Notes under the pieces: generated by a model
What the model was told of the DNA's origin: nothing
The model's input: the letters and a program-made list of their open reading frames with translations, nothing else
Databases searched by the model: none
Position numbers and translations under genes: made by a program
Shown: positions 26,186 to 35,579 of the stretch, piece by piece
Layout of the letters: each line of letters opens with the position of its first letter
Position numbering within the stretch: the stretch's first letter is position 1
Assembly (NCBI RefSeq): GCF_004295345.1
Contig: NZ_CP036200.1
Coordinates: 1,178,001 to 1,242,000 of the forward strand
Length of the DNA stretch: 64,000 nucleotides
Source: Shewanella maritima
Lineage (GTDB): Bacteria > Pseudomonadota > Gammaproteobacteria > Enterobacterales > Shewanellaceae
Direction: 5' to 3'

Positions 26186-27046
26186 TTACTTTTCTGTGAC
26201 ATATTTAGCACTTTGTCGCAATTCCGGCATTTTTGATACCACTTTTGGCTGACTGATTGATTCAACTTTGCGCTGCTTCTCATAAAGAAACTTCAACACC
26301 TCTGATCGCAAATAGTTGTACTGCGCATCTTGTGCCAGTGCTAAACGATCCCTTGGTCTTGGTAAGTTCACATCAAGCACTTCCCCTACCGTTGCCTCAG
26401 GGCCATTGGTCATCATCACAATCTTGTCTGACAACAACACGGCTTCATCGACATCATGGGTGATCATAATTACTGTGTTATTTAACTGTGCCTGGATCTC
26501 CATTAGTGAGTCTTGCATATGCGCTTTTGTCAGTGCATCCAGCGCGCCAAATGGCTCATCCATCAGCAAAACCTCCGGCTGCATCGACAAGGCTCGGGCA
26601 ATACCTACCCTTTGCTTCATACCACCAGAGATCTCGCTTGGCAGCTTGTCCATCGCGTGCCCCATGTGTACCAGCTCAAGGTTATGCTCAATCCAGTCGT
26701 GCATTTCAGCCTTGCTCATTTTGTTGGCAAACACCTGCTTAACCGCTAGCTCAACATTTTGATAAGCCGATAACCATGGCATTAACGAGTGGTTTTGAAA
26801 CACCACCGCTCGCTCAGGCCCAGGCTCGGTGACCTCGCTATTGTTAAGCAACACGCCACCGTTTGATGCCTGATAAATACCCGCTACTATGTTAAGTACG
26901 GTAGATTTACCACAGCCTGAGTGGCCGATAAGCGATACAAACTCGCCCTTATTGATTTTTAAATTGACGTCTTGCAGTGCGGTAAACGCCCCTTTTGGGG
27001 TGGGAAATACCATATCGACGCCGGTGATCTCTAAAAACGTCCCCAT
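26186..27046 (-). CDS. nrtD: Nitrate-type ABC transporter, ATP-binding protein
   Basis: A 286-residue cytoplasmic ATPase. Walker A is GHSGCGKST (about residues 41-49), the Q-loop VFQNHSLMPW, the ABC signature SGGMKQR, Walker B VLLMDEPFGALD and the switch His in ITHDVDEA. The C-terminal tail (DVNLPRPRDR) is that of the nitrate/taurine/SsuB-type ATPases. It has a single nucleotide-binding domain, so it is NrtD-like rather than the two-domain NrtC. ATG at 27046 follows AGGAG. It is the third gene after nrtA and nrtB-like genes. Confidence 0.85.
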   Translation of the reverse strand: MGTFLEITGVDMVFPTPKGAFTALQDVNLKINKGEFVSLIGHSGCGKSTVLNIVAGIYQASNGGVLLNNSEVTEPGPERAVVFQNHSLMPWLSAYQNVELAVKQVFANKMSKAEMHDWIEHNLELVHMGHAMDKLPSEISGGMKQRVGIARALSMQPEVLLMDEPFGALDALTKAHMQDSLMEIQAQLNNTVIMITHDVDEAVLLSDKIVMMTNGPEATVGEVLDVNLPRPRDRLALAQDAQYNYLRSEVLKFLYEKQRKVESISQPKVVSKMPELRQSAKYVTEK

Positions 27047-27082
27047 AACAACTCCTTAAATATGGCTAGGTAACTGATTAGC

Positions 27083-28066
27083 CTAGTGCTTTTCCCAAGA
27101 TGCCCAGCGCTGCACCGCTAACACACCTCTATCTAGTAAAAAGCCAATAAAGCCAATCACTAACACCGCTGCCATAATTCTCGACAAGGACTCAGAGCTA
27201 CCGTTTTGAAACTCGTCCCAGACGAATTTGCCCAGCCCTGGGTTTTGCGCCAGCATTTCTGCGGCAATCAATACCATCCAAGCAACACCAAGAGATAAGC
27301 GCATGCCGGTGAAAATCATCGGCACAGACGCGGGTAGCACGATTTTCTTGATGTGGGTCCATGTCGATAATCTCAGCACCTGACTCACATTGAGCAAGTC
27401 TTGATCAATTCTTGACACACCTATGGCGGTGTTGATGATCATTGGCCACACACTACATAAGGTGACCGTGAGCATTGAGTTGATAAACGACTTAGCCACA
27501 ATAGGATCGGCAGAAACATAAACACCGCTCACTACCATGGTTACCAAGGGCAGCCAAGCTAGTGGTGAAACAGGTTTAAATAGCTGAATAATCGGGTTTA
27601 TTGCCGCTTGAACACTCGCGTTTAACCCCATTAAGATCCCCAACGGAATCGCCAGAAACGCTGCTAAACCAAAACCACTCATCACCGTAATCAAGCTAGT
27701 GACGATTTGATCCCAAAACGTTTCTTTGCCAGTGTATGGGCGCACTTTAGCTTGATAGCTAGGGTCTTTGGCGACCCTATCTGCATTACGTTTATGCTGA
27801 CGCTCATAAAATGCCTGTGCTTTTTGCCGCTCAGTAACATGCTCTTGATAAAGATTGTCAAACTGAGTCAGTACAGCCACAGGGCCTGGAAACTTGCCCA
27901 GCGAGGTATTAATGCTATTAGCTGTGATAGCCCACACTAATAGGAAGCAACTAATCCCCACTAGCGGTAGCAGCAACACCTTGCTGCTCGCTAGTATTTG
28001 GGCAAACATGCTCTGCAACTTGCCTTTACTCAGCTCGGCGTTTTCGAGGGATGAAATACTACTCAT
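27083..28066 (-). CDS. nrtB: Nitrate-type ABC transporter, permease protein
   Basis: A 327-residue inner-membrane protein. The start at 28066 is chosen over an ATG at 28072 because AGGAG lies seven bases upstream, versus one. TM1 is FLLVWAIT and neighbours; a charged loop of about 60 residues follows (RQKAQAFYERQHKRNADRVAK), then a five- to six-helix permease core. The ABC-coupling EAA-like loop is RLSTWTHIKKIVLPASVP (about residue 235). The long soluble insertion after TM1 fits nitrate/bicarbonate permeases. Confidence 0.85.
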   Translation of the reverse strand: MSSISSLENAELSKGKLQSMFAQILASSKVLLLPLVGISCFLLVWAITANSINTSLGKFPGPVAVLTQFDNLYQEHVTERQKAQAFYERQHKRNADRVAKDPSYQAKVRPYTGKETFWDQIVTSLITVMSGFGLAAFLAIPLGILMGLNASVQAAINPIIQLFKPVSPLAWLPLVTMVVSGVYVSADPIVAKSFINSMLTVTLCSVWPMIINTAIGVSRIDQDLLNVSQVLRLSTWTHIKKIVLPASVPMIFTGMRLSLGVAWMVLIAAEMLAQNPGLGKFVWDEFQNGSSESLSRIMAAVLVIGFIGFLLDRGVLAVQRWASWEKH

Positions 28067-28107
28067 ATCCATACTCCTTTACGCAAATCCTCTAAGCCCG
28101 TGCGGAC

Positions 28108-29556
28108 TTACAGTCTTTCGCCTTGCTTTAGACCGATTGCAAATGAGTTGATGTAAGCATTTGGCTTACTACCGTCATAGACAATGTCATCGATAAAGTG
28201 AGTTTGTGGCTGCTTGAAACCGGTTTCAGTTTCAAAGTTAGGGAATGATTCAGCGCTGATCAGCTTATCGGCAATCAGTGATTTTGCCGCTTTAGCATAA
28301 ATGTCAGGGCGATAGACCTTAGCCGCGACATCCTTGTACCAAGTATCAGGCTTGTCGTCTGCAATCTGACCCCAACGACGCATTTGGGTTAGATACCAAA
28401 TCGCATCAGAATAGTATGGGTAAGTCGCGTTGTGTCTAAAGAACACATTGAAGTCTGGTACTGAGCGCTTATCACCTTTTTCATACTCAAAGGTACCTGT
28501 CATGCTATTGGCAATCACATCATAATCAGCACCGACATAGTTAGATTGCGACAAGATCTTCACCGCTTCAGGGCGGTTAGCGTTATTGTTGTCATCTAAC
28601 CATTTCGCTGCGCGAATGAGTGCGCGAGTTAAGCGAATAGTGGTATTTGGATACTTCTCGGCAAATTCAGCTGTGATACCAAATACTTTCTCAGGGTTGT
28701 CTTTCCAAATCTCATAGTCAGTGACGACCGGTACGCCAATACCTTTAAATACTGCTTGTTGGTTCCACGGTTCACCCACGCAGTAACCATAAATGGTACC
28801 TGCTTCTAAGGTTGATGGCATTTGCGGTGGCGGTGTAACTGATAAAAGCGCTTGAGCATCAATTTGACCTGAGGTATCACCTTTGTGCGGCGCATAGTAT
28901 CCAGGGTGAATACCGCCAGCCGCTAACCAGTAACGAAGCTCATAGTTATGGGTCGATACCGGAAATACCATGCCCATGTTAAATGGCTTGCCCGCCTGGG
29001 TATATGAATCGACCACAGGCTTTAATGCGTCAGCTTTAATTGGATGCACCGGCTTACCATCGGCTTGCTTAGCAATGTTTGGCTTCATTTTGGCCCATAC
29101 ATCGTTTGAAACCGTAATCGCGTTGCCGTTTAAGTCCATCGAGAAAGGCGTAATAATGTGCGCCTCGGTGCCATAACCAATAGTTGCGGCAATTGGCTGA
29201 CCCGCTAGCATGTGCGCGCCGTCTAAGCGGCCATCAATCACGCCATCAAGCAATACCTTCCAGTTGGCTTGAGCCTCAATAGTGACGTAAAGCCCCTCAT
29301 CTTCGAAATACCCCTTCTCGTAGGCAATGGCAATCGGTGCCATATCCGTCAGCTTAATAAAGCCGAACTTAAGCTCTTCTTTCTCTGGGTAACCCAGCTC
29401 AGCCTGAGCGCCTATGCTCACCATAGATGCACTTAGACCCAAACCTAAGGCAATAGGCTTGATGCTGGTTAACACACTATTGAGCGTTGACGCCCATTTA
29501 CCTTGTGTTTGCTTAACCTCGGTCAGCAATTTCTGATAGCTAGAAGTAATTTTCAT
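28108..29556 (-). CDS. nrtA: NrtA/CmpA-type ABC transporter substrate-binding protein
   Basis: A 482-residue periplasmic protein. The start at 29556 (MKITSSY) is chosen because AGGGAG precedes it; the frame is open 14 codons farther upstream. An export signal ends near SIGAQA (about residue 53), and a long positively charged n-region is present. The mature part starts [36 protein letters not shown], the usual opening of nitrate- and bicarbonate-binding NrtA/CmpA proteins. [13 protein letters not shown] is also typical. Nitrate versus bicarbonate, nitrite or cyanate is not settled by the sequence. No nitrate reductase gene is in the window. Confidence 0.85.
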   Translation of the reverse strand: MKITSSYQKLLTEVKQTQGKWASTLNSVLTSIKPIALGLGLSASMVSIGAQAELGYPEKEELKFGFIKLTDMAPIAIAYEKGYFEDEGLYVTIEAQANWKVLLDGVIDGRLDGAHMLAGQPIAATIGYGTEAHIITPFSMDLNGNAITVSNDVWAKMKPNIAKQADGKPVHPIKADALKPVVDSYTQAGKPFNMGMVFPVSTHNYELRYWLAAGGIHPGYYAPHKGDTSGQIDAQALLSVTPPPQMPSTLEAGTIYGYCVGEPWNQQAVFKGIGVPVVTDYEIWKDNPEKVFGITAEFAEKYPNTTIRLTRALIRAAKWLDDNNNANRPEAVKILSQSNYVGADYDVIANSMTGTFEYEKGDKRSVPDFNVFFRHNATYPYYSDAIWYLTQMRRWGQIADDKPDTWYKDVAAKVYRPDIYAKAAKSLIADKLISAESFPNFETETGFKQPQTHFIDDIVYDGSKPNAYINSFAIGLKQGERL

Positions 29557-29806
29557 ATGCTCCCTCATTTCTATTAATAAACCAAAAAACAGCTCCAAAC
29601 AGATACCTCAAAGTGAGTAAAAACTATGGAGTTCTGTGCGGAAATAATTTGTTTTATAGGCTGTTAGCCAACTTGGTTTAACTAACGCCCCCAGTTAAAT
29701 GTTTCACAATGTATCTCAAAAGGGATATTTCACTATCTGTGCCAATATTCATAAACCTTTGATAGTTAACACTTTGATTACATTTTGAGAGATAAAAGCA
29801 GAAATA

Positions 29807-29825
29807 TGCACAGCTAGATTGTGCA
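29807..29825. promoter_or_regulatory. Inverted repeat, possible operator upstream of nrtA
   Basis: TGCACAGCTAGATTGTGCA is a symmetric site with half-sites TGCAC/GTGCA about 250 bp upstream of nrtA. It recalls an NtrC enhancer but has N9 rather than the usual N7 between half-sites, so the assignment is weak. Confidence 0.3.
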
Positions 29826-30156
29826 GTTTGTGAGCATCTCACTACTTAACTGCACCAAAAGAGGTATATAAAAACCCTAAAAAATTTGGGGGCAAAAATA
29901 AGGGAAAACGAACAAAAACAAGGAGAAAATAAAAAGGGAAGGCCTTAGGGTTAATTACGACTAATCAGACAAAAAGTTAATCAATAAGGCTCTGGGTAAA
30001 TACCGAATGTATCGACCTTTGAAAGCGACCTGTAAGCAAGCGTCAAAGCAGATTTAGACGAACAAAGTAAACGTGTACCTGATGAAAAAGGTGGCTTTGT
30101 GTGAGCTATCTTGAAGCAAGGCGAGATCATGAACATTTATCGCGCGTTATCTTATG

Positions 30157-30260
30157 GGATTAAGGAGCTTTGAGTAAGCAAGCCTCTTTAGCAGGGATGC
30201 TAAAGCGGAGGCATCAGGGATGATTTAACGGCGCCTTGCGCAATCAAAGTTCGTTAATCC
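30157..30260. repeat. Structured cloverleaf-like element with two GGGA-loop hairpins
   Basis: An outer stem pairs GGATTAAGGAGCTTTGA (30157-30173) with TCAAAGTTCGTTAATCC (30244-30260), about 15 of 17 pairs. A second stem pairs GCAAG (30178-30182) with CTTGC (30235-30239). Inside is hairpin A, GCCTC-TTTAGCA, loop GGGA, TGCTAAA-GCG-GAGGC (30182-30212), and a short hairpin B, ATC-AGGG-ATGAT (about 30213-30225). No terminator T run follows. I recall AGGGATG-bearing hairpins as common in Shewanella and Vibrio spacers, but could not check. Confidence 0.55.
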
Positions 30261-30338
30261 TTAGTACATGGCTGATAATCAATCACTCATGCGCTCACCC
30301 TGATGCCCAACTAGTGTAGTCGGTGGGCTAAAGCTAAA

Positions 30339-30372
30339 AACAAAAAGGCGCCCCGATTAAGGTGCGCCTTTC
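30339..30372 (-). terminator. Terminator after oadB
   Basis: AAAGGCGC / GCGCCTTT with inner C-G pairs and a loop. On the minus strand a GTTTTT run follows. Confidence 0.8.
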
Positions 30373-30397
30373 AATACTAAATGGTTAACCTGTTGAG

Positions 30398-31528
30398 CTA
30401 GCCCAGAACCGCAAGCAATACACCTGCAGCAACAGCACTACCTAATACGCCAGCGACGTTTGGCCCCATCGCATGCATCAGCAGGAAGTTTTGTTGGTTA
30501 GCTTCAAGACCGACCTTGTTCACCACACGCGCCGCCATAGGTACAGCAGATACACCCGCTGCGCCAATAAGTGGGTTCACCTTACCGCCTGATAGTTTGC
30601 ACATCAGCTTAGCCATTAACACACCAGCCGCGGTACCAATACTAAACGCCACTGCACCTAGTACCAGAATGCCCAAGGTTTTAATGGTTAAGAATTGATC
30701 TGCTGACAACTTAGAGCCCACAGCCAAACCTAAGAAGATGGTCACTATATTGATCAGCTCATTTTGCGCCGTTGATGACAGGCGATCGACCACACCACAT
30801 TCTTTCATCAAATTACCTAGGCAGAACATACCAACAAGTGGCGTGGCTGCAGGTAAAAACAAAATAGTTAAACCAAGCACCATTAGCGGGAAGATGATTT
30901 TCTCTTGCTTACTCACCTCGCGCAGCTGCTCCATCTTAATTTCACGCTCAGCTTTTGTGGTAAGTAAACGCATAATTGGCGGCTGAATAAGTGGTACCAG
31001 CGCCATATAAGAGTAGGCAGCAACCGCAATTGCGCCTAGCAGCTCAGGCGCAAGTTTGGATGCTAAGAAAATAGCTGTTGGCCCATCTGCGCCGCCAATA
31101 ATGGCAATCGCTGCAGCGTCAGTCATGCTAAATTCAAATCCTGGCACTAAATTCAAGCCAATGGCACCCAGCAAGGTAGCAAAGATACCAAATTGGGCTG
31201 ATGCACCTAACAACAGGGTTCTTGGGTTTGCAATCAAGGCGCCAAAGTCTGTCATTGCGCCTACGCCCATAAAGATCAGCAACGGGAAAATACCCGTCTC
31301 AATACCTACGTAATAAACGTAGTACAGCAGGCCACCTTCATCGGTAAATCCGCCGTTGGGAATATTCGCCAAAATGGCGCCAAAGCCAATCGGCAACAAT
31401 AACAGAGGTTCGAAGCGCTTACCTATAGCCAAATAAAGCAGCAATAAGCCAACGCCTATCATCACTAACTGAGTTGCCTCAAAGTTAGCAATACCGGTTT
31501 CATTCCAAAATGCAATTAGTCCGTCCAT
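30398..31528 (-). CDS. oadB: Oxaloacetate decarboxylase, Na+-pumping beta subunit
   Basis: A 376-residue inner-membrane protein with about nine hydrophobic segments. OadB decarboxylates the carboxybiotin carried by OadA and couples this to Na+ export. The family motif region [23 protein letters not shown] (about residues 142-164) includes the conserved Asp and Gly residues of the channel. The block [18 protein letters not shown] is also typical. ATG at 31528 follows GAGGG. It is the last gene of the oadGAB operon and is followed by a terminator. Confidence 0.93.
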   Translation of the reverse strand: MDGLIAFWNETGIANFEATQLVMIGVGLLLLYLAIGKRFEPLLLLPIGFGAILANIPNGGFTDEGGLLYYVYYVGIETGIFPLLIFMGVGAMTDFGALIANPRTLLLGASAQFGIFATLLGAIGLNLVPGFEFSMTDAAAIAIIGGADGPTAIFLASKLAPELLGAIAVAAYSYMALVPLIQPPIMRLLTTKAEREIKMEQLREVSKQEKIIFPLMVLGLTILFLPAATPLVGMFCLGNLMKECGVVDRLSSTAQNELINIVTIFLGLAVGSKLSADQFLTIKTLGILVLGAVAFSIGTAAGVLMAKLMCKLSGGKVNPLIGAAGVSAVPMAARVVNKVGLEANQQNFLLMHAMGPNVAGVLGSAVAAGVLLAVLG

Positions 31529-31537
31529 GCCACCCTC

Positions 31538-33333
31538 TTATGCAATCGCTAATAAAGGTGAGCCGACCGATACGGTATCGCCTTGCTTAACAGCTAGTTG
31601 AGTCACAACGCCAGACTGCTGAGCGCGTACTTCAGTTTCCATCTTCATGGCTTCAAGAATAATGACCACCTCGCCTTCTTCAACGCTTTGACCATCACTT
31701 ACTAGCACTTTAAAGATGTTGCCAGAAAGCGGTGCACTCATAGTTGTAGCAGCGCTATTGGCCGCTTGCGTGGCTGCTACAGGCGCAGTGTTGACTGGAG
31801 CTGATACAACTGGCGCGGCAACTGGTGCGATTTGGCTGATATCGCCTCCTTCAGCAACTTCAACCACGTAGCTTTGACCTTGTACATTCACAGTGTAAGT
31901 TTCAGGACCAGTTGCAGGCTTGGCCGCAGCAGGTGCGACATCATCAGCACTTGGAACAGGCTCAAAGGCTTCAGGGTTACCGCGGTTTTCAAGGAACTGC
32001 AGACCGATTTGATTAAATAAAGCGTAAGTCATTACATCATCGTCTGTTTCATCTGCCAGCGTTAACCCTTTGTCTTTAGCAATGTCGCTAAGCTCTTGAC
32101 GTAGCTTGTCTAGTTCAGGCGCAAGCAAATCGGCAGGGCGGCAAGTAATCGCTTCACTATCACCCAGCACCCGCTTTTGCAGCTCAGCGTTAACCGCTGC
32201 CGGTGTTGCGCCGTATTCGCCCTTGAGCACGCCCTCGGTTTCTTTGGTCAGCGCTTTGTATCGCTCGCCCATCAGCACGTTAATAACCGATTGTGAACCA
32301 ACAATTTGCGAAGTAGGAGTCACTAATGGCAAATAGCCAAGATCTTCACGTACCCGTGGGATCTCTTCTAACACTTCATCAAGTTTCTCAGCTGCGCCCT
32401 GCTCTTTTAGCTGGTTTTCCATGTTGGTTAGCATGCCGCCCGGCACCTGCGCGCGCAAAATACGTGAATCAATGCCTTTTAGTGCACCTTCAAATCGAGC
32501 GTACTTCTTGCGTACCTCTCTAAAGTAGGCTGCAATTTCTTCCATAATGGCTAAGTCATAAGTGGTTTCACGCTCTGTACCTTCCACCATAGCAACTAGG
32601 GTTTCACTGGCACTGTGACCATAGGTTTGACTCATTGAAGAAATGGCCGTATCAAGCACATCAACACCTGCCTCAATAGCTTTTTGATAGGTTGCAGTGC
32701 TCAAACCGGTAGTCGCATGACAATGCAGCGACACCATTAAGTCAGTTTGACTCTTAAGGCGACTAATAAGCTCATAAGCTTCCATTGGCTTGAGCAAGCC
32801 AGCCATGTCTTTGATACACAGAGAGTCAGCGCCCATATCTTCAAGGCTTTTTGCCATATCAACCCAGGTATCAAGAGTATGTACTGGACTAGTGGTATAA
32901 GAAATGGTGCCTTGCGCGTGTCCGCCTACATTCTTAACTGCTTTTACTGCAGTTTGAAGATTGCGTACATCGTTCATGGCATCAAAAATTCTAAATACAT
33001 CAACACCATTGGTATGTGCACGCTCAACGAAACGTGTAACTACGTCATCAGCATAATGGCGGTAGCCTAGTAGATTCTGCCCACGAAGCAACATTTGCTG
33101 CGGTGTATTAGGCATGGCTTTTTTAAGCTCACGGATACGATCCCACGGATCTTCACCAAGATAACGAATACAAGAGTCGAACGTCGCGCCCCCCAAGATT
33201 CCATTGACCAGTAGCCAACTTTGTCTAGAAGTGGAGCAATAGGTAACATATCGTCAATACGTAGACGGGTCGCCAGAATTGATTGATGGGCGTCGCGCAG
33301 CGCTACCTCGGTTAGTGCTAAAGGCTTGGTCAT
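31538..33333 (-). pseudogene. oadA: Oxaloacetate decarboxylase alpha subunit, frameshifted in a G run
   Basis: OadA transfers the carboxyl of oxaloacetate to biotin. The gene starts ATG 33333 (AGGAG upstream) and reads [19 protein letters not shown] through GYWSMESWG. It then loses frame at a run of six G (bases 33189-33194, read on the minus strand). The remainder continues in the next frame as [16 protein letters not shown] and runs intact to the end. Seven Gs would restore WGGATFD. The C-terminus has the biotin site EAMKMETEV, 34 residues before the end, after a Pro/Ala-rich linker. Everything else looks intact. The cause may be a real mutation, a sequence error, or slippage; a -1 slip on GGGGGG would give the right protein. 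Confidence 0.85.
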
Positions 33334-33341
33334 AACGTCTC

Positions 33342-33602
33342 CTAAGACTGACGATGTTGTTTACGATATTGATGAACAGCTGTGGTAATAGCGGCAACGA
33401 GTGCTGGATCTAACGTGCCTGCAGGTGCAGCTTGAGTGTTGACAGCGGCTTGCGTTGGCACCACCGCTTGTTGCGTTGCGGGAAACAATCTGGCGACAAT
33501 GCTAATCCCTATGATTAAAGTACTTAAGAAGATAAATACCAATCCCATCCCCATTATCATGATGCTAAGAGCTTCAGATAACTGTTGGCTTAACTCTCCC
33601 AT
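33342..33602 (-). CDS. oadG: Oxaloacetate decarboxylase gamma subunit
   Basis: An 86-residue protein with one TM helix ([22 protein letters not shown], about residues 13-34) and a Pro/Ala/Gln-rich soluble tail. In the family this subunit assembles the complex and its tail helps bind zinc or the alpha subunit. The tail here ends QYRKQHRQS with one His, so the zinc site is not obvious. ATG at 33602 follows AGGGGAAG. It lies first in oadGAB, 8 bp before oadA. Confidence 0.88.
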   Translation of the reverse strand: MGELSQQLSEALSIMIMGMGLVFIFLSTLIIGISIVARLFPATQQAVVPTQAAVNTQAAPAGTLDPALVAAITTAVHQYRKQHRQS

Positions 33603-34380
33603 AATTTGCGACTTCCCCTGTTAATCCGCAATTCAATGCTTTACTACTGCAAGCAATGCGTAAATATTTTATGAGTCTATTTATACACCTCAGTTAGCAA
33701 CCTTAATTCGAGCCTAAAGCTCAGGTTTTGATGGCAAAAGAGGTTAAATCAGCTCAAAACCAATGACAAAATGTATTCAATCTATACCAAGAAAGGTACG
33801 CCCGTGTAAAATGGTCTTACCAAAAATAATAATTACTCAATCAAACAATTGAACATACCCCAATAAAAACCGCAAATTTTTAATGAATATTCAAAAAAAC
33901 AAGCTCACCAAGAATTATTTTTATAGTTTGTGAAAAACTGCTCAATTCACAGACAATTCGGTCAGCAACAGAATTATTCACCAATTAATGACATGATTAA
34001 CAAGCTTTGTGTTAGTGATTAAACAAAACACAATACTGGTTAAATTTCTAGATATAAATCTAAGTCTGGCTGACAAATGATTAAGTTTGCTCGAGAAATT
34101 TTAGTTAGATAAGTAGTAATGCTTGCACGGTGGATGCAAAGTATTGTTTATGGAAGGTTCAGGAACGAACTAGTTAAGTAACGCGATACGGGAAATACAG
34201 ATTAAAGCAGCATGTTACTACCGCTTAAAAAGTGGGTTATATGCGAGCAAACTATAAAGAGGGTCTAGCCTAACCAGCTGAAGTAGTAGCCTAATTGAAC
34301 GATAACCACCTTATGAAATTGATGATCTTGGGCAGAAAACAAAAATGCCCCGCTATAAAGCAGGGCATTTTTGTTTGATA
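33603..34380. other. 780-bp intergenic region between oadG and the tRNA array
   Basis: AT-rich with no coding frame. It contains the oad promoter. On its right side lie small hairpins: TGCA-CGGTGGA-TGCA within 34126-34150, and GTTC-AGGAAC-GAAC near 34157-34170. A plus-strand terminator shape follows at 34337-34376. These could be a short RNA, but the evidence is thin. Confidence 0.35.
34337..34376. terminator. Bidirectional terminator at the end of the tRNA array
   Basis: AAAAATGCCC / GGGCATTTTT with a 12-base loop, flanked by AAAAC and TTGTTT. It ends the minus-strand tRNA transcript and could also end a plus-strand RNA. Confidence 0.85.
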
Positions 34381-34457
34381 TGGTACGCGTGAGAGGATTC
34401 GAACCTCTGACCGCCTGGTTCGTAGCCAGGTACTCTATCCAGCTGAGCTACACGCGC
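34381..34457 (-). tRNA. tRNA-Arg (ACG), copy 1
   Basis: 77 nt including encoded CCA. Acceptor GCGCGTG / CACGCGT, D-arm AGCTCAGCTGGATAGAGT, anticodon arm CCTGG-CTACGAA-CCAGG (anticodon ACG), T-arm AGAGGTTCGAATCCTCT. Identical to three more copies to the right. ACG needs A-to-I editing by TadA to read CGU/CGC/CGA. Confidence 0.97.
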
Positions 34458-34524
34458 AAATCAGTTTTGTTCCTTACAGCATAGACTAAGTAATTTAACT
34501 TGCCTCAACTTATGCAGTAAAGAA

Positions 34525-34616
34525 TGGCGGAGAAGGAGGGATTCGAACCCTCGATGGGAGATAAAGCCCATACTCCCTTAGCAGGGGAGCGCCTTCGGCC
34601 ACTCGGCCACCTCTCC
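34525..34616 (-). tRNA. tRNA-Ser (GCT), copy 1
   Basis: 92 nt including CCA, with the long variable arm of serine tRNAs. Anticodon arm CTCCC-CTGCTAA-GGGAG (anticodon GCT, reads AGC/AGU); T-arm GAGGGTTCGAATCCCTC. Identical to the copy at 34951-35042. Confidence 0.97.
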
Positions 34617-34626
34617 ACACAAATAA

Positions 34627-34703
34627 TGGTACGCGTGAGAGGATTCGAACCTCTGACCGCCTGGTTCGTAGCCAGGTACTCTATCCAGCTGAGCTACACG
34701 CGC
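34627..34703 (-). tRNA. tRNA-Arg (ACG), copy 2
   Basis: 77 nt, identical in sequence to copy 1, with encoded CCA. It lies 10 bp from tRNA-Ser copy 1 in the same minus-strand transcript. Confidence 0.97.
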
Positions 34704-34738
34704 ACAAATTTGGGGATATTACTAATCTAATGCAGAGA

Positions 34739-34815
34739 TGGTACGCGTGAGAGGATTCGAACCTCTGACCGCCTGGTTCGTAGCCAGGTACTCTATCCAG
34801 CTGAGCTACACGCGC
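34739..34815 (-). tRNA. tRNA-Arg (ACG), copy 3
   Basis: 77 nt, identical to copy 1, with encoded CCA. The spacers on both sides are 35 bp. Confidence 0.97.
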
Positions 34816-34850
34816 ATCTTATATCTTCTTGCAATAGTCCTTAATAAAAA

Positions 34851-34927
34851 TGGTACGCGTGAGAGGATTCGAACCTCTGACCGCCTGGTTCGTAGCCAGG
34901 TACTCTATCCAGCTGAGCTACACGCGC
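34851..34927 (-). tRNA. tRNA-Arg (ACG), copy 4
   Basis: 77 nt, identical to copy 1, with encoded CCA. It lies 23 bp from tRNA-Ser copy 2. Confidence 0.97.
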
Positions 34928-34950
34928 ATCGTTTTTTATCAAGTAAGAAA

Positions 34951-35042
34951 TGGCGGAGAAGGAGGGATTCGAACCCTCGATGGGAGATAAAGCCCATACT
35001 CCCTTAGCAGGGGAGCGCCTTCGGCCACTCGGCCACCTCTCC
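34951..35042 (-). tRNA. tRNA-Ser (GCT), copy 2
   Basis: 92 nt, identical to Ser copy 1, with encoded CCA. It is the first tRNA transcribed. The E. coli counterpart (serV-argVYZQ next to csrA) has the same start. Confidence 0.97.
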
Positions 35043-35057
35043 GTTTTCTTGGCGCAC

Positions 35058-35085
35058 ATATTACTGTCTGCCGGAAATAAGTCAA
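35058..35085 (-). promoter_or_regulatory. Promoter of the tRNA array
   Basis: On the minus strand TTGACT (-35), 16 bp, then TAATAT (-10), then a GC-rich discriminator GTGCGCC. The predicted start lies about 9 bases before the first tRNA. The GC-rich discriminator is typical of stringently controlled stable-RNA promoters. Confidence 0.75.
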
Positions 35086-35532
35086 ACCCTTTTTAGGAAA
35101 CACTCAGTCATTTGGGGTGTTTTTAATCACATTGCGGAGTTTGGCGTCAAATCATGATGAAAACAGTGTTTTAAATTACAAAAATTATACTCGCCCGATA
35201 AAAACGGTACAAAATCAAAACACCAAATAAGCTCATTAGCGCCTATCTACCAGTATAGTGGTGACTCCTTACGGCTTTTGAACTGTGCTAATCGAACTTT
35301 ATTAAGCAAGTAATCATGTAAAGCGCAAAATGTGGGAATGTTATAATGAAGTATTGCTGGAGGTTTTTTGCACAACTGGTAATAAGAAGTTGATGAATCT
35401 CTCTCTGACTTGTCCATCACTGAACCTGAAGCCTGATATTAGTAGCGACTGCTAATCAGTTCTGACTATCGAAAAGCTAGGTTTAGGCAAGGACTAACCA
35501 ATCAATTTGTGCTTTCGCCTTATCCCAAAAAC
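35086..35532. other. Intergenic region between csrA terminator and tRNA promoter
   Basis: About 450 bp with no coding frame and no recognised RNA gene. It may contain upstream elements for the tRNA promoter. Confidence 0.4.
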
Positions 35533-35557
35533 AAAAAAGCCAGCAATGAGCTGACTT
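35533..35557 (-). terminator. Terminator after csrA
   Basis: AAGCCAGC / GCTGACTT (one mismatch) with a short loop. On the minus strand it is followed by a T6 run. Confidence 0.75.
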
Positions 35558-35579
35558 AATGTTACGCTTCCAACTTCGA

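Larger units (their letters stand above)
29557..30397. other. 840-bp intergenic region upstream of nrtA
   Basis: No coding frame of protein-like character was found. It holds the nrtA promoter region, an inverted repeat TGCAC-N9-GTGCA at 29807-29825, the folded element at 30157-30260 and the oad terminator at the right edge. The stretch 29870-29945 is A-rich. Some of this could be a regulatory leader or an unrecognised small RNA. Confidence 0.5.

Noticed and set aside
29739..29744. A TGGCAC (-24-like) sigma-54 half-site upstream of nrtA
   Set aside because: The matching -12 TTGC element at the right spacing is absent; the following bases read GTGAA.
34120..34378. A full CsrB/CsrC-type regulatory RNA
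   Set aside because: Only about four GGA motifs are present in the candidate stretch; known CsrB RNAs carry many more. It is kept only as a weak sRNA candidate.
34524..35059. Short open frames over the tRNA array that look like repeated proteins
   Set aside because: They are shadows of the repeated tRNA genes. The repeated phrases come from identical tRNA copies, not from a protein family.
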